From CAYXVB01 sp964467785 (lineage in GTDB: Bacteria; Bdellovibrionota; UBA1018): a stretch of 26,590 bases of DNA. The position numbers and the translations under genes are program-made. The notes under the pieces were generated by a model. It worked only from the letters and a program-made list of their open reading frames with translations, was not told where the DNA came from and searched no databases. Shown here one piece after another: positions 7,639-15,910 of this stretch (position 1 is the first letter of the stretch; each line of letters opens with the position of its first letter). The stretch spans positions 1-26,590 of the forward strand of contig CAYXVB010000034.1 in assembly GCA_964467785.1 (NCBI GenBank), given 5' to 3'.

Positions 7639-8685
7639 GAGATCCCCCTCTTTTCAGAGTACGTTGAATAAGCCTTGAGCCCAGTGAGCAGGCTCTGGAA
7701 CTGCGGTGGCGGATTCGCTTCGAAATGAAGCGGATCGCCCGAAATGGGATGCTTGAATCCAAGGACGCGGGCATGCAGCGCCTGCCCCGGCAGCGCTTCG
7801 ACGCCCTGTTGGATCGCGCGCGGCATGGCTGTCCACTTGTCTTGCTTTGAGCTGGGCGTGCCGTAAACCGGATCGCCCAGCAGTGAATGGCCGAGATGGG
7901 TGAGGTGCACCCGTACCTGGTGGGTTCGGCCTGTTTCCAGCCGGGCTTCGATCCAGGAGGCGAACGGTTTTTTGTTCGGGAGGGTGAACGCGTCTAGTAC
8001 GCGGTAATGGGTGATCGCGTTGCGGCCTTCGCGTCCGGTCAGGACGGCCATTTTCTTGCGATCGGAAACGCTCCGCCCGATGCGTGTCTCAATGCGGGCC
8101 GACGGACCGCCAGCGCGCGGCTGCGAGGGCGCGCCGTAACAAAGCGCCCAATAGGCGCGCTCGATGTCGTGCGCGGCAAAAGTCTCGACGAGCCGGCGAT
8201 GCGCTTNNNNNNNNNNCTTTATCGATCCGGTGGACGATGCCGGGCCGGAGCTCGCCGCCGATCCCGCTCAGGTCGCGCACGTGGTGTAGGAGCGCGTTGA
8301 CCAACGTGCCTTCCATCTGGGTGGGCGAGGGATGGACCGTCAGACCCGGGGGCTTGTTGACCACGAGCAGGTGTTCGTCTTGAAAAAGGATGTCGAGCGG
8401 CAGATCTTCGGCGCGCACGTCGACCGGTCGCGGGGGAGGAATCTCCACGGTCACCTGCATTCCCGCTCGGAGCTTAGTCTTGGCTTCGAGAGGCTTGCCA
8501 TCGGCGGTGACGCGTCCTTCGTCGATGAGGCGCTGGATCTGGCTGCGCGATACCTCGCGGGAGGCTTCGGCGTGCGGCGTCCAGGTGCCCTGGCCCGCGG
8601 CCATCGCGTCGGGGATGGCCCGGTCGGCGCGTCCGGCCGATTCCTGCTCCACGGACCATTGCCAACGGGCCAAATCGTTCGCCAC
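7635..8685 (-). CDS. RluD/RluA-family 23S rRNA pseudouridine synthase (interrupted by an assembly gap)
   Basis: Both halves match a large-subunit pseudouridine synthase: an N-terminal S4 RNA-binding domain (SREVSRSQIQRLIDEGRV), KPPGLTVHPSP, and the catalytic HRIDK (Asp about residue 155) before the gap; then AHRRLVE, ERAYWALCYG, TRIGRS..DRKKMAV, GRTHQVRVHL and GHSLLGDPVYG after it. The two sides are in different frames only because ten N replace the real bases. The missing part should encode the TSGL..VAK-like block, about 36 bases, and restores one frame. The start is a GTG at 8685 sharing a base with the previous stop (TAGTG). RluD-type enzymes modify helix 69 of 23S rRNA, but RluC or another specificity is possible. 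Not a pseudogene on this evidence. Confidence 0.9.
8207..8216. other. Assembly gap (10 N) inside the RluD-like gene
   Basis: Ten N of nominal length. Codon phase on both sides requires the true length to be a multiple of three; family conservation between HRIDK and AHRRL predicts roughly 36 bases. Confidence 0.95.
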
Positions 8686-9635
8686 TACTTTTTGCTTTCC
8701 GGGCGATGCTTGTTCAGCCGCCCCATGTATGCATTGACGACATCGTTGGCGGGAAGCTTGAGAGTGCGGGCAACCTGATGCACGAAGCCGCGGACAAACA
8801 CCGGCGCCGGGAGCTTGGCGAAGTTCTCCTCCTCGATCGCGAACAGGTACGTCTTGGAAACTTTGGTGATGTTGGCCATCTCCTCGACGGAGATGCGTCT
8901 CGCCTCGCGCACGCGACGCAGGAGGGTGCCTGGCCACTCGGTCTGGGTTTCGAGCTCGGCGGAAAGGTCGCCGGGCAGGTCGGGGTACTTGCTGTCCGGC
9001 CGGGGAGGGACGGGGACCGGCACGGTTTCGGAACGGAAGATCTCCTCTTCCATTTTGCTCGCTGGCTGGGCCACCGACTGGACCGAGGGCGAAATCGCAG
9101 TCTGGCCGCCGGGCGAAGCCTGTGCGCCCGCGTTTTGCGTCGTCGCGGTTGCCAGGGAGAACGGGTCGTCGACCACGCTCAGGTCGCGGTTGGTCAGGAG
9201 GTCATGCCGGATATGGGGATCCTCGGTGCGACCAAAGGCGGCGGTAGTGCTTCCGCGCTCGTAGGCCGTGATCGGCGGGACGAGCAGATCCTCGGGCGAG
9301 GAGGACATCGGAGGCGTGCGGTCGATCGAGATGACCTTGGCCGGAATTCCGAAGGGGGACGGTTGTCGCTCGCGGCTGTCGAGAAAGCCATGGCAAGAGT
9401 CGTAGTTTTTGCGTTTTTCCTCGTCGGAGAGCGTGAGATAGGCTTCTTCGATCTGGCGGAGCATCTCCTCGCGCTCGTGCGGATCGATCAGCGTGTACAG
9501 CGCGACGCTGTCCTTGCCGTAAGTCGATTTGACCCGCAGATAGGCTTCGCGGATTTGCGCGGAGGTGGCGTCAGGGGCGATTTCCAGTACTTCGTAGTGA
9601 GTCGGCTTGTCTTCGGGATTGATCGACGGGTTCAT
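8685..9635 (-). CDS. Degenerate J-domain / RodZ-like HTH fusion protein
   Basis: A 316-residue protein with three parts. Residues 11-85 resemble a DnaJ J-domain (THYEVLEIAPDATSAQIREAY and IEEAYLTLSDEEKRKNYD), but the HPD tripeptide that activates DnaK reads GKD and a short insertion follows. Residues about 90-225 are a low-complexity Ser/Pro/Thr linker. Residues about 230-305 are an HTH_25 domain of the RodZ type (LLRRVREARRISVEEMANIT, YLFAIEEENFAKLPAPVFVRGFV). No membrane segment follows, unlike RodZ. It is coupled by ATGA overlap to the upstream MinD-like ATPase and by TAGTG to RluD. A regulatory or scaffold role with the ATPase is inferred. The domain calls are reasonably secure; the function is unknown. 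Confidence 0.88.
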   Translation of the reverse strand: MNPSINPEDKPTHYEVLEIAPDATSAQIREAYLRVKSTYGKDSVALYTLIDPHEREEMLRQIEEAYLTLSDEEKRKNYDSCHGFLDSRERQPSPFGIPAKVISIDRTPPMSSSPEDLLVPPITAYERGSTTAAFGRTEDPHIRHDLLTNRDLSVVDDPFSLATATTQNAGAQASPGGQTAISPSVQSVAQPASKMEEEIFRSETVPVPVPPRPDSKYPDLPGDLSAELETQTEWPGTLLRRVREARRISVEEMANITKVSKTYLFAIEEENFAKLPAPVFVRGFVHQVARTLKLPANDVVNAYMGRLNKHRPESKK

Positions 9636-10720
9636 TTGAAGAACTCATCCCGTTGATGGGTCTGGTTCCGGATCAGGTATTTGACCATCCGGTCGAAGTT
9701 GGAAACGAGTCGCGAGTTGGGGAACTCGAGCATCACCGGCCGTTTGCGGCGCACGGCCTGCCATACGGCGCTGTCATAGTCGAGGTAGCCGATGTAATCC
9801 ATGTTGATGCCGAAGTACTTTTTGCAGACCGCCTTGACGGAGAAGCCGATCTCGATGTCGGTCTGAGTCCGCGCCTGATTGATGATGAGCTTGGGCTGGA
9901 AAGATTCGATGACGGCCTTGAGGTGCATACCGGATTCCGGCGAGAGCGCGTTTACGCGGCGAAAGAGGTCGGACGGGGTCTTGATGCCTTCGGCGTTTTT
10001 ACCGTCCATCGCGGCCTCGACCCAGCTGCGCATCTCGTGTAGACGGGGAGAGAGGAGAAGGCGGCGGTAATAGGCGCTCTTGATGAAGCGGTAGCCGTTC
10101 TCGATGGATGTGGGCTCGGGCAGCAGGATGATCAATCCCGTGTCCGCGAACTGAAAGAAGTCGAGCGTATTCTCCCCTGTGCCGGCGCCGAGGTCGATCA
10201 AGAGGATATCGGTTTCGATCGCGGCGAGCGCATTGAGTAGCTGGATTTTCTGGCTCAGCGAGATCTGCGCGACTCCGGTGGAATCTTGGGCTCCGCTGAT
10301 CATCGAGAGATTGGGGATGCCGGTCGGCACCATGCAGTGCTCGAGCTGGCTGACCCGTCCGGTAAGGAAGTCGCTGAGCGTCTGGCGGGGGAGGTCCACT
10401 CCGAGCGTGGTGTGAAGATTGGCGCCGCCGAGGTCGAGATCGACGGCAAGTACTCTTTGTCCCATCCGGGAGAGAGCCACGCCGAGGCTCGAAGAGATGA
10501 GACTCTTGCCGACGCCGCCTTTGCCGCCGCCCACGGCCCAGACCTGGCTAGCCTTCTTTTTCAGCGCGAGGGCCTGCGTGAGATCCTCGAGCGACGCCGC
10601 ATCGGCGAAATTCCCGAAGATCGTGGCACGGTCTTCCGCGTTCACGGGCGAATTGACAGAAGAGTCGATGGGGGCGACGCCGATATTGCTCATATCGCGC
10701 GGTTTCATGCTTCCTTGCAT
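9632..10720 (-). CDS. MinD/ParA/FlhG-like P-loop ATPase
   Basis: A 362-residue SIMIBI ATPase with a deviant Walker A (GGKGGVGKS, residues 65-73), switch-I-like DLDLGGANLHTTLG, Walker B-like ILLIDLGAGTGENTLDFF, and LLPEPTSIENGYRFIK. These are typical of MinD/FlhG-like ATPases that position cellular structures. It has an N-terminal extension of about 55 residues and an insertion near residues 215-265 compared with short MinD proteins. The start at 10720 is chosen over an ATG at 10771 because AGGAAAGGGA lies just upstream; ATG 10708 is also possible. No flagellar genes are in the window, so a flagellar role is unsupported. It heads the minus-strand operon and has a long AT-rich leader with a predicted promoter and palindrome. 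Confidence 0.88.
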   Translation of the reverse strand: MQGSMKPRDMSNIGVAPIDSSVNSPVNAEDRATIFGNFADAASLEDLTQALALKKKASQVWAVGGGKGGVGKSLISSSLGVALSRMGQRVLAVDLDLGGANLHTTLGVDLPRQTLSDFLTGRVSQLEHCMVPTGIPNLSMISGAQDSTGVAQISLSQKIQLLNALAAIETDILLIDLGAGTGENTLDFFQFADTGLIILLPEPTSIENGYRFIKSAYYRRLLLSPRLHEMRSWVEAAMDGKNAEGIKTPSDLFRRVNALSPESGMHLKAVIESFQPKLIINQARTQTDIEIGFSVKAVCKKYFGINMDYIGYLDYDSAVWQAVRRKRPVMLEFPNSRLVSNFDRMVKYLIRNQTHQRDEFFK

Positions 10721-10874
10721 TGGATCGTCCCTTTCCTGCACGCACTTCCTGTGCGCGCAAAAAGTCTCCATATATAGGATTCAGCGGCTTGGCATAGGAG
10801 TCAAGTGGATCGGTCTAGGCAAATTGTGCAGGGCGATACAAGTGCGAAGTAAGCTACGCGGCTTCGAGCCTGAA

Positions 10875-10894
10875 TTGGGTAATATCTTACCCAA
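10875..10894. promoter_or_regulatory. 20-bp palindrome, putative operator
   Basis: TTGGGTAA and TTACCCAA are perfect eight-base inverted arms around TATC. The palindrome lies at the expected start of transcription of the minus-strand promoter at 10923-10928/10900-10905, which is where a repressor dimer would act. No regulator gene is identified for it. Confidence 0.5.
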
Positions 10895-10899
10895 CATAT

Positions 10900-10928
10900 A
10901 TTACTGATTTTATTGGTTATAATGTAAA
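10900..10928 (-). promoter_or_regulatory. Predicted sigma-70 promoter of the MinD-like operon
   Basis: On the minus strand TTTACA (10928-10923) and AGTAAT (10905-10900) are separated by 17 bases, within a strikingly AT-rich island in GC-rich surroundings. Transcription would start near 10893, giving a leader of about 170 bases before the ATG at 10720. I saw no recognisable riboswitch in that leader. Confidence 0.4.
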
Positions 10929-10968
10929 ACTCTAAATTCAGTAAGCTAAAACACTTTACTTATTTGAT

Positions 10969-10997
10969 TTGATTAGTAAAAATCGACTGACTTTATT
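10969..10997 (+). promoter_or_regulatory. Candidate promoter for the DGK1/SEC59-like gene
   Basis: TTGATT (10969-10974) and TTTATT (10992-10997) are 17 bases apart; transcription would begin near 11004, about 65 bases before the ATG at 11071. A T8 tract (11002-11009) lies at the start of the leader. This overlaps the same AT-rich island as the divergent promoter. Confidence 0.35.
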
Positions 10998-11070
10998 GAG
11001 GTTTTTTTTGGCACGGACGGTCGCCTTGGCATTTTCGTTGCTGAGTAGGAGCGGCAAGGACAAATTTTTG

Positions 11071-11733
11071 ATGAAACCGACTGCAGAGATCAAAACGCTT
11101 GCTTTACGTCTGCCCGTCCGCTCGGACCTGCATTTATTGCGGAAGATCTGGCACATGGGCATGGGCCTTTCGATGGCCCTCATCTACCTGGGCGGCATGC
11201 CGGTCATCACAGCTCTGTCGATCCTCGGTGCGGCACTTGCCATTGCCTGGACGAATGAAGTCACGCGCCTTCGTAATCCGCAGTGGAACATGAAGATGGT
11301 CCGTTTCTGGGGGCCGATCATGCGCTCGTCCGAAGTGAACCGGATGAGTGGTGTCCCGTCTTATCTCGCCTCGGCGCTCGTTGCGGTGGCGATCTTCCCC
11401 AAGCCCGTGGCCGTGGTTTCGATTCTCTATCTTGCATGCGGCGATCCTATCGCTTCGCTCTTCGGGATCCTTTACGGCGATCGCGGCCTTCGTTATGCCA
11501 ACGGCAAGAGTTTGATCGGCACCTTGGCCGGCGTCCTGGCCTGCGTGCTCGTGGGCCTGGTGTTTTTCAGCGGCATGGGGCTTTCATTGGACACCCTGGT
11601 CGCTTTGAGCGTGATCGGCGGCATCGCAGGCGGCACGGCCGAACTGCTTCCGTTCGAAGTCGATGACAATTTCACCATTCCGGTGATTTCAGGTTTCGTG
11701 CTCTGGTTCGCCTTTATTTTCCTCGGCGTCTGA
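11071..11733 (+). CDS. Diacylglycerol/polyprenol kinase family membrane protein (DGK1/SEC59/VTE5-like)
   Basis: A membrane protein of about 220 residues with six or so hydrophobic segments. Diagnostic elements are an N-terminal RKIWHMGMG motif (family consensus RK..H...G) and YLACGDPIASLFG..YG followed by GKSLIGTLAG, the nucleotide-binding-like signature of CTP-dependent phytol, dolichol and diacylglycerol kinases. The start at 11071 has AAGGA about ten bases upstream; the in-frame upstream TTG at 10969 lies within the predicted promoter and is rejected. The substrate could be an isoprenoid alcohol, undecaprenol or diacylglycerol; neighbours do not decide. It is monocistronic or leads weakly into the next gene 153 bases downstream. 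Confidence 0.8.
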   Translation: MKPTAEIKTLALRLPVRSDLHLLRKIWHMGMGLSMALIYLGGMPVITALSILGAALAIAWTNEVTRLRNPQWNMKMVRFWGPIMRSSEVNRMSGVPSYLASALVAVAIFPKPVAVVSILYLACGDPIASLFGILYGDRGLRYANGKSLIGTLAGVLACVLVGLVFFSGMGLSLDTLVALSVIGGIAGGTAELLPFEVDDNFTIPVISGFVLWFAFIFLGV

Positions 11734-11770
11734 TCCGCGCCGGAGGGAAGTGACGCAAAGTGGCGCCACT

Positions 11771-11785
11771 GTCCAAAGTTTGGAC
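11771..11785. repeat. 15-bp inverted repeat GTCCAAA-G-TTTGGAC
   Basis: A perfect seven-base palindrome with one central base in the 153-base gap between the kinase-like gene and the next. It is 37 bases after the stop and may be an operator for the downstream gene or a 3' end stem; there is no T tract. Confidence 0.4.
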
Positions 11786-11886
11786 ATCGAAATCTCCAGT
11801 GCTTCAAACATGTCTCACTAAGCTGCCGTAAGAACAGGCATAGTTTCGACGATGGTGGGTACGGCCCTTGCTGAGATCCGGGCGCA

Positions 11887-12837
11887 ATGGTGCGTTCCGC
11901 AAAGGCCGTAAATTCGGCCCCGAAATCAACTTTTCGACAAAATCGGCGGCAGTCCCGAAGCCTGCTCTTCGTGACTGCGCTCTTGTCCGCCCTGGCGATC
12001 ACGACCTGGGGCAATCCGGATTTTCGGCCGGCGTGGCGGGTCGAGCCTGTCGGGCATTGGGACGATAATCTATCTTTCTTTTCGGATCTGAGTTCCAGGA
12101 GCAAGGCCGATCCGCTGGCGTGGATCATGGATCCGAACTGGGCGCGCGATCGCAAGTTCGAATACGAACGGATGGCCCACGAATATGAGTTTCGCCAGCG
12201 CTATCATCTTAGTAACCTGCAGCTCGAGTTGGAGCAGGCCCGCAAGCTCCGTGATTTCTCCGCCGGGGTGATCGACCAGCTCCGGATCCAAAACTTCGTG
12301 CGCGAACGGGACCGAGCGACAGGATATTTGCGCAAAAGCATCCGGATCGATCTCACCGGCAAGGGCGTGCTTCAGCGCTCCGCCGTGATGGCCGGAGTCT
12401 TGTTGGCGGTGGGGACCGGAACGCCCGTTCCCGCCCGTCTGAGCGAGAGCACCGAGCTCACGGCTTATCTTAATGCCCCATATCGAATGACTTATTTGCA
12501 GCTGCGTTCGCCCGTGCTCGACAGCACGCTGACGTATGTCGGTGACTCCGCAAATCCGAACCTTCCGTTCGAGCTTCCGCCGGAAATGAAGCCGCCGGAG
12601 TGGGTCAAGCGTGGCGAGCTTTACACCGTGCGCGCCTCGCGCGGGCTGCCGATCTGGAGTCTGGGCACGAGTCTGATGTATGGCGGCAGCTCGTACATGG
12701 TGACGAGCACCCTGTCCAAGCAGATTACCCCTCAGCTGAGTGCGGCCATCGATGCCTCGATCCCCGCGCATCCGGAGAAGTCCGCGTCGAAGGATCCTAC
12801 CCAGACCATCCACTTCGACTACAAGTTGAGCTTCTAG
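11887..12837 (+). CDS. Envelope protein of unknown function with OMP-like C-terminus
   Basis: A 316-residue protein that I cannot name. A basic N-terminus of about 25 residues precedes a hydrophobic signal segment (LLFVTALLSALAITTWG) that ends near residue 43, so export is likely. Residues about 85-145 look like a charged coiled coil (EYERMAHEYEFRQRY and LQLELEQARKLRDF), followed by a second hydrophobic stretch (SAVMAGVLLAVGTGTPV) and a C-terminal part with alternating strands ending HFDYKLSF. The terminal Phe with alternating aromatic/hydrophobic residues resembles an outer-membrane insertion signal. The ribosome site at the ATG is poor (GAGATCCGG), so an internal start is possible. It is convergent with mutS2, only 13 bases apart. 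Confidence 0.75.
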   Translation: MVRSAKAVNSAPKSTFRQNRRQSRSLLFVTALLSALAITTWGNPDFRPAWRVEPVGHWDDNLSFFSDLSSRSKADPLAWIMDPNWARDRKFEYERMAHEYEFRQRYHLSNLQLELEQARKLRDFSAGVIDQLRIQNFVRERDRATGYLRKSIRIDLTGKGVLQRSAVMAGVLLAVGTGTPVPARLSESTELTAYLNAPYRMTYLQLRSPVLDSTLTYVGDSANPNLPFELPPEMKPPEWVKRGELYTVRASRGLPIWSLGTSLMYGGSSYMVTSTLSKQITPQLSAAIDASIPAHPEKSASKDPTQTIHFDYKLSF

Positions 12838-12851
12838 CCAAACCCCTGGCT
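12836..12851. terminator. Small hairpin at the convergent junction with mutS2
   Basis: AGCCA (12836-12840) and TGGCT (12847-12851) form a five-base stem with a six-base loop. The arms overlap the plus-strand TAG and minus-strand TGA stop codons. The core matches the larger stop-codon hairpin at 6847-6873. Confidence 0.35.
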
Positions 12852-15307
12852 CAGCGATTGAGCTCGATCACGGTGGCGCCGGCTCCGCCCTGGTTGGAGG
12901 GCGCGTCCCGAAACTCACGGACGTAAGGAAGCTTGGCGAGAAGCTTGCGCGTTCCCTCGCGCAGGGCCCCCGTGCCGAACCCATGGATGACGCGCACTTC
13001 GACATTGACGCCGGAGCGGTAAGCCGCGTCGAGGTAGGACTCGAGGGTGGACATGGCTTCTTCGTAGCGCATGCCACGCATGTCGAGCTCCTCGGCCTGC
13101 GCGGCGGCGCTAATCGTGACCTGCGTGCGCTGGGCAGCGGATTTTGGCGGCGCGACCAGCTCGACTTCGGCAAGGCCGAGAGTCATCTGGAGATTGCCGA
13201 GCGCGACTTTGACTTTGTCGCCCTGGACGGAAAGCACGGTGCCGGTGCTCTTCCATTTGGGGACGCGGACCTTGGCGCCGGTTTCCATCCCGGCCGCCGT
13301 CGCGGGCGCGGGGCGGGGTTTTTCTTTTTCGCGCCGGGCGCGATCGAGGGTCTCGGCGACTTCGGGCGCTTCTTCCTTGAGCGCGCTGTCCACGAGCTCA
13401 TTGGCGGCCGCCAGCGTCTCGATGAGGCGGGCCTTGGCGTCGTCCGCTTCCTTACGGCTCCGGAGCTCTTCGAGCTTTCGGACGGTTTGGCGCATTTCGT
13501 CCTGGGCAGTCTCGACGACGCGCTTGAGCTTTTGGCGGGTGCGGTCGAGCATCTCGCCGACGGAGCGCTCCGTGCGGTCGCGCCATTCGGCCTCAAGGCG
13601 GGCGGCCTCGCGACGAAGGGACTCGGCCTCCTCGCGTGCGCGGGTCGCCTCGCGAGCGTCGTTTTCGAGCTTGGAAAGGACAGTCTCGAACTCCACGTGC
13701 TCGCGAGAGAGATAGGTGCGAGCGAGCTCCACCACCTTGCGGGGGATGCCGAGGCGCTCCGCGGTCTCGAGCGCTCGGGAGCGCCCAGGGACGCCAAGCG
13801 CGATTCGGTAGGTCGGGGTTCGGGAGCCTTCGTCGAACTGCATGGAGGCGTTGAGGATGCGCGGATCGGTCAGCGCGATGGCCTTGAGATGGGGATCATG
13901 CGTGGTGGTGACGACCATCGCTCCGCGATCAAGCACGGTTTCCATGAACGCGCGACCGAGCGCGGCGCCCTCCTCGGGGTCGGTCGCGGAGTTTAGCTCG
14001 TCGAGCAGCACGAGCGCCCGCTCGGTGACGTTTTCGAGGATCTCGCGGAACCGCATGAGGTGGCCGGAAAAGCTCGACAGGTGCTGTTCGATCGACTGAG
14101 GGTCTCCGAGGTCGGCGAAGACGGAATCAAAGAACGGGACTTCGGGGGTGTCGTTGCCCGGGAAGGGGAAGCCGGTGCGCGCGCAAAGGGCGGCGAGCCC
14201 GAGCGTCTTGAGCAGGACGGTCTTGCCGCCCGTATTGGGTCCGGTCAAGAGCAGCGCGCTGGCGGGCGAGCCGAAGTCGACTTCGTTGCGGATGATGTCA
14301 CCGGGCGCGAGCGACCACCAGAGCAAGGGATGGGCAGTCTGGTGCATGCGGAAGGCGCGGCCTGGGGCGACGAGGATCGCCTTGCCGTTGTACTGGCGCC
14401 CGTGACGGGCGCGCGCCTGCACGGCGTCCCAGTGCGAGAGCACGAGCGTCGCGGCGTCGATTTCAGCGCCAAACGGCTTGAGTTCGTTCGAGGTCTCCAT
14501 GAGGACCCGGTAGATCTCTTGGATGAGCTCATTTTGGCGGGCACGGAGGCGGTTGTTGAGGGGGGCGACTTCTTGCGGCTCCACGAACACGGTCTGGCGG
14601 CTCGCGGAGGCCTCGTAGATGATCCCCTCGACTTCGTTTTGCGCGGAGATCCGGACGGGCAGGACGTAGCGTCCGTCACGGACGTCGGAGAAGGACTCCT
14701 GGAGCACGCCCTTTTGCGAGAGCGACTTGACCAGGTGATCGAGCGTGGCGCTGATCTCGCGCTTGAGAGTGCGGATTTCGGCGTAGAGCTGCGCGAGGCG
14801 GGGCGAGGCCCGTTCGGAAAGCTCGCCATCGGGAGTGAGGACGCGATCGAGCAGGCGCAGCGGACGAAGTACCTCCGGAAGTCCCTCCAGCGCCTTGCGC
14901 AGGTGTTCTCCGGCGATCTCCTCGCGCGGGGCCTGGTTCCAGGCGTCCACGGCGAGAAGCCAGCGGCGGATGAGCGCAAGTTCCGAGACCTCGAGCACCG
15001 CGCCACGGCCGAGTCGATCGAGCGCGGGTGCAGGATCGGCGAGGCCGGAAAGGGGGCCCCAGAGGCCTTCGCGATCGATGACGGCGAGCGCTTCCTGGGT
15101 CTCGGCCTGAAGATGGCGCGCGGATTCAGGGCTCTGTGCCCAGATCGCGGCGTCCACCAAGTCGAGAATCGCATCGCGGGCCTTCTCGGTCAGGGCTTGC
15201 GCCGCGGCGAGCTCGAGAAAACGAGGCCATTCCAGCGCATTGGCTGCCCGCTCGGTGGGGCTCGTGGGCGGGGTTTGAATGAGACTTTCGGGAGAAGTCC
15301 GCGTCAT
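12851..15307 (-). CDS. mutS2: Endonuclease MutS2
   Basis: An 818-residue MutS2 protein of normal architecture: helical core, ATPase with Walker A GPNTGGKT (about residues 355-362), Walker B LVLLDELNSATDPEEG (about 430) and STTHD-type TTTHDPHL, then a long charged coiled-coil/KOW-like connector (about 520-700) and a C-terminal Smr nuclease domain (about 740-818; LDMRGMRYEEA and VIHGFGTGALREG). MutS2 is implicated in suppressing homologous recombination and, in some bacteria, rescuing collided ribosomes. The first Smr motif reads LDMR rather than the common LDLR. The GC-rich coding strand produces long spurious antisense reading frames. It is divergent from the SprT-like gene. Confidence 0.96.
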   Translation of the reverse strand: MTRTSPESLIQTPPTSPTERAANALEWPRFLELAAAQALTEKARDAILDLVDAAIWAQSPESARHLQAETQEALAVIDREGLWGPLSGLADPAPALDRLGRGAVLEVSELALIRRWLLAVDAWNQAPREEIAGEHLRKALEGLPEVLRPLRLLDRVLTPDGELSERASPRLAQLYAEIRTLKREISATLDHLVKSLSQKGVLQESFSDVRDGRYVLPVRISAQNEVEGIIYEASASRQTVFVEPQEVAPLNNRLRARQNELIQEIYRVLMETSNELKPFGAEIDAATLVLSHWDAVQARARHGRQYNGKAILVAPGRAFRMHQTAHPLLWWSLAPGDIIRNEVDFGSPASALLLTGPNTGGKTVLLKTLGLAALCARTGFPFPGNDTPEVPFFDSVFADLGDPQSIEQHLSSFSGHLMRFREILENVTERALVLLDELNSATDPEEGAALGRAFMETVLDRGAMVVTTTHDPHLKAIALTDPRILNASMQFDEGSRTPTYRIALGVPGRSRALETAERLGIPRKVVELARTYLSREHVEFETVLSKLENDAREATRAREEAESLRREAARLEAEWRDRTERSVGEMLDRTRQKLKRVVETAQDEMRQTVRKLEELRSRKEADDAKARLIETLAAANELVDSALKEEAPEVAETLDRARREKEKPRPAPATAAGMETGAKVRVPKWKSTGTVLSVQGDKVKVALGNLQMTLGLAEVELVAPPKSAAQRTQVTISAAAQAEELDMRGMRYEEAMSTLESYLDAAYRSGVNVEVRVIHGFGTGALREGTRKLLAKLPYVREFRDAPSNQGGAGATVIELNR

Positions 15308-15335
15308 GTCGCTTCGATATCACGAACTGATGTGA

Positions 15336-15364
15336 TTGACAGCTTCGCGCAACTCAAGGATGTT
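15336..15364 (+). promoter_or_regulatory. Possible promoter for the SprT-like gene
   Basis: A perfect TTGACA (15336-15341) followed after 17 bases by GATGTT (weak -10). If used, transcription would begin almost at the ATG 15371, implying a leaderless message; the AAGGA ribosome site at 15356-15360 argues against this. Confidence 0.2.
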
Positions 15365-15370
15365 AAAAGA

Positions 15371-15898
15371 ATGCAGCGCGAGGAAGTCGATCTCCGTCAG
15401 TTATTCGAGCGAATCAATCTCGCTCACTTCGACGGCTTTCTCGACGCGCCGGTCCTGAGGTGGAATTCCCGGCTGCGCTCAAGCGCTGGAAGGTTTTTTC
15501 CGGGGAGTCGCCGGTTCCCCGAGCTCCGCCAGCCCGCGATCGAAGTGGCCTCCTACTTGCTCGAAGAGTCCACCGCGGAAGCGCTGATCGCCGATACGAT
15601 GGCCCATGAAATGATTCATTACTGGCTTTGGGTCCGGCGCAAGCCCTACGGTCACACCGCGGAGTTCATGCAGAAAATGCGGGAAATGGGCGTGAGTCGC
15701 TACAATCCCGTCCCGCGGCCCCGGCCCTACAAGTACATTTATCGCTGCTCCGGCTGCAGCACCGAGTTCCCGGCGCGTCGTCGCCTGGGGCTGTTGGCTT
15801 GCGCCAAGTGCTGCAAGCTCCACGCGGGCGGGAAATTCGACATCCGTTTCAAGCTTGAGCTCTTCCGCAGTCTTGCCACCGAACAGGCTGTCCTTTAA
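15371..15898 (+). CDS. SprT-like zinc metalloprotease
   Basis: A 175-residue SprT/SPRTN-family domain. The zinc site is HEMIH (H79-E80-H83) with the later GHTAEF histidine, and a C-terminal zinc ribbon carries CSGC and CAKC. The family includes eukaryotic Spartan, which cleaves DNA-protein crosslinks; the bacterial role is less clear. ATG 15371 has AAGGA ten bases upstream; GTG 15332 would add 13 residues but lacks a ribosome site. A much longer open frame extends upstream but is antisense to mutS2 and is not part of this gene. It is divergent from mutS2 and 12 bases ahead of the next gene. Confidence 0.9.
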   Translation: MQREEVDLRQLFERINLAHFDGFLDAPVLRWNSRLRSSAGRFFPGSRRFPELRQPAIEVASYLLEESTAEALIADTMAHEMIHYWLWVRRKPYGHTAEFMQKMREMGVSRYNPVPRPRPYKYIYRCSGCSTEFPARRRLGLLACAKCCKLHAGGKFDIRFKLELFRSLATEQAVL

Positions 15899-15910
15899 GA
15901 TCCCTTGCAT

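Noticed and set aside
10969..11070. Upstream TTG extension of the lipid kinase-like gene
   Set aside because: The extension lies in an AT-rich promoter-like region and adds no conserved sequence.
12983..13996. 337-codon plus-strand open frame inside mutS2
   Set aside because: Antisense to a conserved gene; composition typical of a GC-driven shadow.
14060..15370. 437-codon open frame upstream of and in frame with the SprT-like gene
   Set aside because: It is antisense to mutS2; its open state follows from GC-rich codon bias. The SprT domain starts at 15371 with its own ribosome site.
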